Assembly (NCBI GenBank): GCA_963710135.1
Contig: CAVPYY010000006.1
Location: forward strand, 62,001 to 126,000
DNA: 64,000 nt
Reading direction: 5' to 3'
From: SG8-30 sp963710135
GTDB lineage: Bacteria; Pseudomonadota; Gammaproteobacteria; Steroidobacterales; Steroidobacteraceae
In this document: positions 62,795-64,000 of the stretch, piece by piece
Layout: each line of letters begins with the position of its first letter
How positions within the stretch are numbered: the stretch's first letter is position 1
Made by a program: the position numbers and the translations under genes
The notes under the pieces: model-generated
The model's input: only the letters and a program-made list of their open reading frames with translations
Database searches by the model: none
Told to the model about the DNA's origin: nothing

Positions 62795-64000
62795 TCAGCC
62801 GCCGGCGACGTCGCTCCACAGGTTGGCAATTCCCGCAATCTTGGGATTCGCCTTGCTCGCAGCGTCGAACGCGGCCTTCGCCTGCTGGGCCTTCTTCATC
62901 TCGAAGTACGACACGCCGAGCAGCATCTGCACTTCGTCTGGCCGGTCGAGCTTACCTTTCTGGAGTGCCCGCTGCGCCGCTTCGACCGCCTTGGCATAGT
63001 TGCCGAGGGTGAATTGCGTGACGGCGAGACGCGCCTCGCGGTCGCCGGAAGCGATCGCCTTGGCCTCGCGCTCCTGCTGCTCGAGATTGGCCTTGGCGGC
63101 AGCGACCTGGTCCTTGGCGTCGGCGAGCAGGCGTTTGTTGCGCTCGTCCTGCTTGATGCCACCGGCCTTCATGCCCTGCTCGATCATCGTCGCGGCCTCG
63201 CCGGGGCTCATCAGATCGAGCGCGGCATCCGCGTACTTGCCGTAATGATCCTTGGCGAGCACGTTCTTGCGCGCGCCGAGCCGGTACAGGTTCAGCATGC
63301 CGACCGAGTCGACACGCTCCTTGGTGTACTGGCTCACGAGCTGCTCGAACACGCTGACCTTGGGCTGCACCAGCATCAGCTGGTGGAGCGTCTCGATCCG
63401 CTTGTCCTCGTTCTTCAGCTCGAAGTAGGCGGCGTTCAGCGTCTCCAGGACCTGGACCTGGGTCTTGACGGGCTTCCCGGCCCGGCGCGCGGCGGGGTAT
63501 GCCTGCTCCAGGGTCTGGGCCGCCGCACTGTAGTTCTTGGTGAGGAACTGCGCCTGCCCGAGGAGGACGAGGTCGTCCGCCGTGGCGGAGCCGCGGGCCT
63601 TGATCAGGCGCTGGGTGGCCTCGGCCGCCTTGCCATAGTCACGCGTGGTGAAGTAGGTCTTTGACAGGACGTCGAGCTTCTTGACCAGGTCCTGCCCCCG
63701 CACCCGCCCGGTAGCGAGGCGCTCCTCGATGGTGGCCTCCAGCAGCCCGTAGTCACGGGCGCTGCTGGCCGCCCAGATCATGAGCTCGTTGACGCCCTGC
63801 TCCTCCTGGGCCGACAGCGGCGCCATAGCCTTGGCTTCCTTGAGGATCCGAATGGCTTCCTTGAAGTTGCCCTTGGTGCCGGCCTCCTGGGCCGCCTGGG
63901 CTTTCCCGGCGACTTCCTTGCGCCAGCCGTCGACCTTTTGCTGCGCCTCGGCAGCGGTCGGCGCGAGGGTCGACAACACACCGAACGCCGGCAGCGCCAG
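62795..64000 (-). CDS. Tetratricopeptide-repeat protein, probably periplasmic (5' end outside window)
   Basis: The open frame continues to the right edge, so the N-terminus is missing. The visible start, LALPAFGVLSTLAPTAAEAQ, looks like the end of a signal peptide. At least five helical repeat pairs follow (GNFKEAIRILKEAKAMAP, RDYGKAAEATQRLIKARG, KNYSAAAQTLEQAYPAARRA, GNYAKAVEAAQRALQKGK, KKAQQAKAAFDAASKANPK). The C-terminus IAGIANLWSDVAGG is complete. It is likely a scaffold for envelope proteins; it has no evident link to the catabolic genes. Confidence 0.82.
   Translation of the reverse strand: MALPAFGVLSTLAPTAAEAQQKVDGWRKEVAGKAQAAQEAGTKGNFKEAIRILKEAKAMAPLSAQEEQGVNELMIWAASSARDYGLLEATIEERLATGRVRGQDLVKKLDVLSKTYFTTRDYGKAAEATQRLIKARGSATADDLVLLGQAQFLTKNYSAAAQTLEQAYPAARRAGKPVKTQVQVLETLNAAYFELKNEDKRIETLHQLMLVQPKVSVFEQLVSQYTKERVDSVGMLNLYRLGARKNVLAKDHYGKYADAALDLMSPGEAATMIEQGMKAGGIKQDERNKRLLADAKDQVAAAKANLEQQEREAKAIASGDREARLAVTQFTLGNYAKAVEAAQRALQKGKLDRPDEVQMLLGVSYFEMKKAQQAKAAFDAASKANPKIAGIANLWSDVAGG

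Noticed and set aside
1..64000. tRNA, rRNA, insertion sequence, integrase or attachment-site duplication
   Set aside because: I looked for tRNA-like cloverleaf ends, transposase motifs and terminal repeats and saw none, so I do not claim an integrated mobile element despite the accessory character of the region.

Overview
This is a GC-rich (about two thirds by eye), densely packed chromosomal segment from a proteobacterium, most likely an uncultured gammaproteobacterium. The evidence is the gspJKLMN tail of a type II secretion operon, an AddAB-like helicase/nuclease pair, alaA, TonB-dependent receptors and DsbB. I would not push the taxonomy below class. I found no rRNA, tRNA, CRISPR array, insertion sequence or phage gene.

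Layout. Positions 1-3.8 kb hold the end of the gsp operon. 3.8-11.2 kb holds housekeeping DNA repair and alaA on the minus strand. From 11.3 kb to the end the window is an accessory catabolic and transport region. It contains a beta-barrel-like protein plus methyltransferase (11.3-13.0); a bicupin and small protein (13.0-14.3); a lipoprotein with an S41 peptidase (14.4-16.4); a GST / Old-Yellow-Enzyme-type reductase / peptide-binding-protein operon divergent from a glyoxalase-fold protein (17.8-23.1); two TonB receptors (23.2-29.2); an SDR plus a Dpp/Opp-type ABC transporter, MFS permease, REDY-like protein and FAD-linked oxidase (30.0-38.6); IclR, a nitrilase-fold protein, ETF beta/alpha, a tandem alpha/beta-hydrolase and DsbB (38.8-44.9); MAPEG, CurA-like reductase, Prx5, a dihydropyrimidinase-like amidohydrolase and a TRAP transporter (44.9-50.1); MFS, a membrane protein and a GntR/FCD regulator (50.2-53.7); and two isochorismatase-fold hydrolases, HyuA/HyuB, an HMG-CoA-lyase-like enzyme and a class III CoA-transferase (53.9-62.7). 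A TPR protein runs off the right end.

The unifying signal is a palindrome, TTGTATACAA, found four times exactly and four more times with one or two mismatches. All eight copies lie in intergenic DNA 25-92 bp upstream of start codons. One copy sits directly upstream of the only GntR/FCD-family regulator gene here. I propose that this regulator autoregulates itself and controls a dispersed regulon: TonB receptor, TRAP transporter plus cyclic amidohydrolase, HyuAB/isochorismatase/lyase/CoA-transferase, GST/OYE/SBP, VOC protein, bicupin and methyltransferase. The enzyme set suggests uptake and stepwise opening of an unknown cyclic amide, imide or ureide, followed by CoA activation and cleavage. 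The substrate cannot be read from the sequence.

A caveat: many genes at 31-38 kb and 55.8-62.6 kb are interrupted by single-base indels, although their conserved motifs continue across the frames. This looks like residual sequencing or assembly error rather than pseudogene decay. I give these genes as composite spans. Several other proteins have altered catalytic residues (a nitrilase-fold protein and three alpha/beta-hydrolase domains) in otherwise clean sequence, and these deserve attention.
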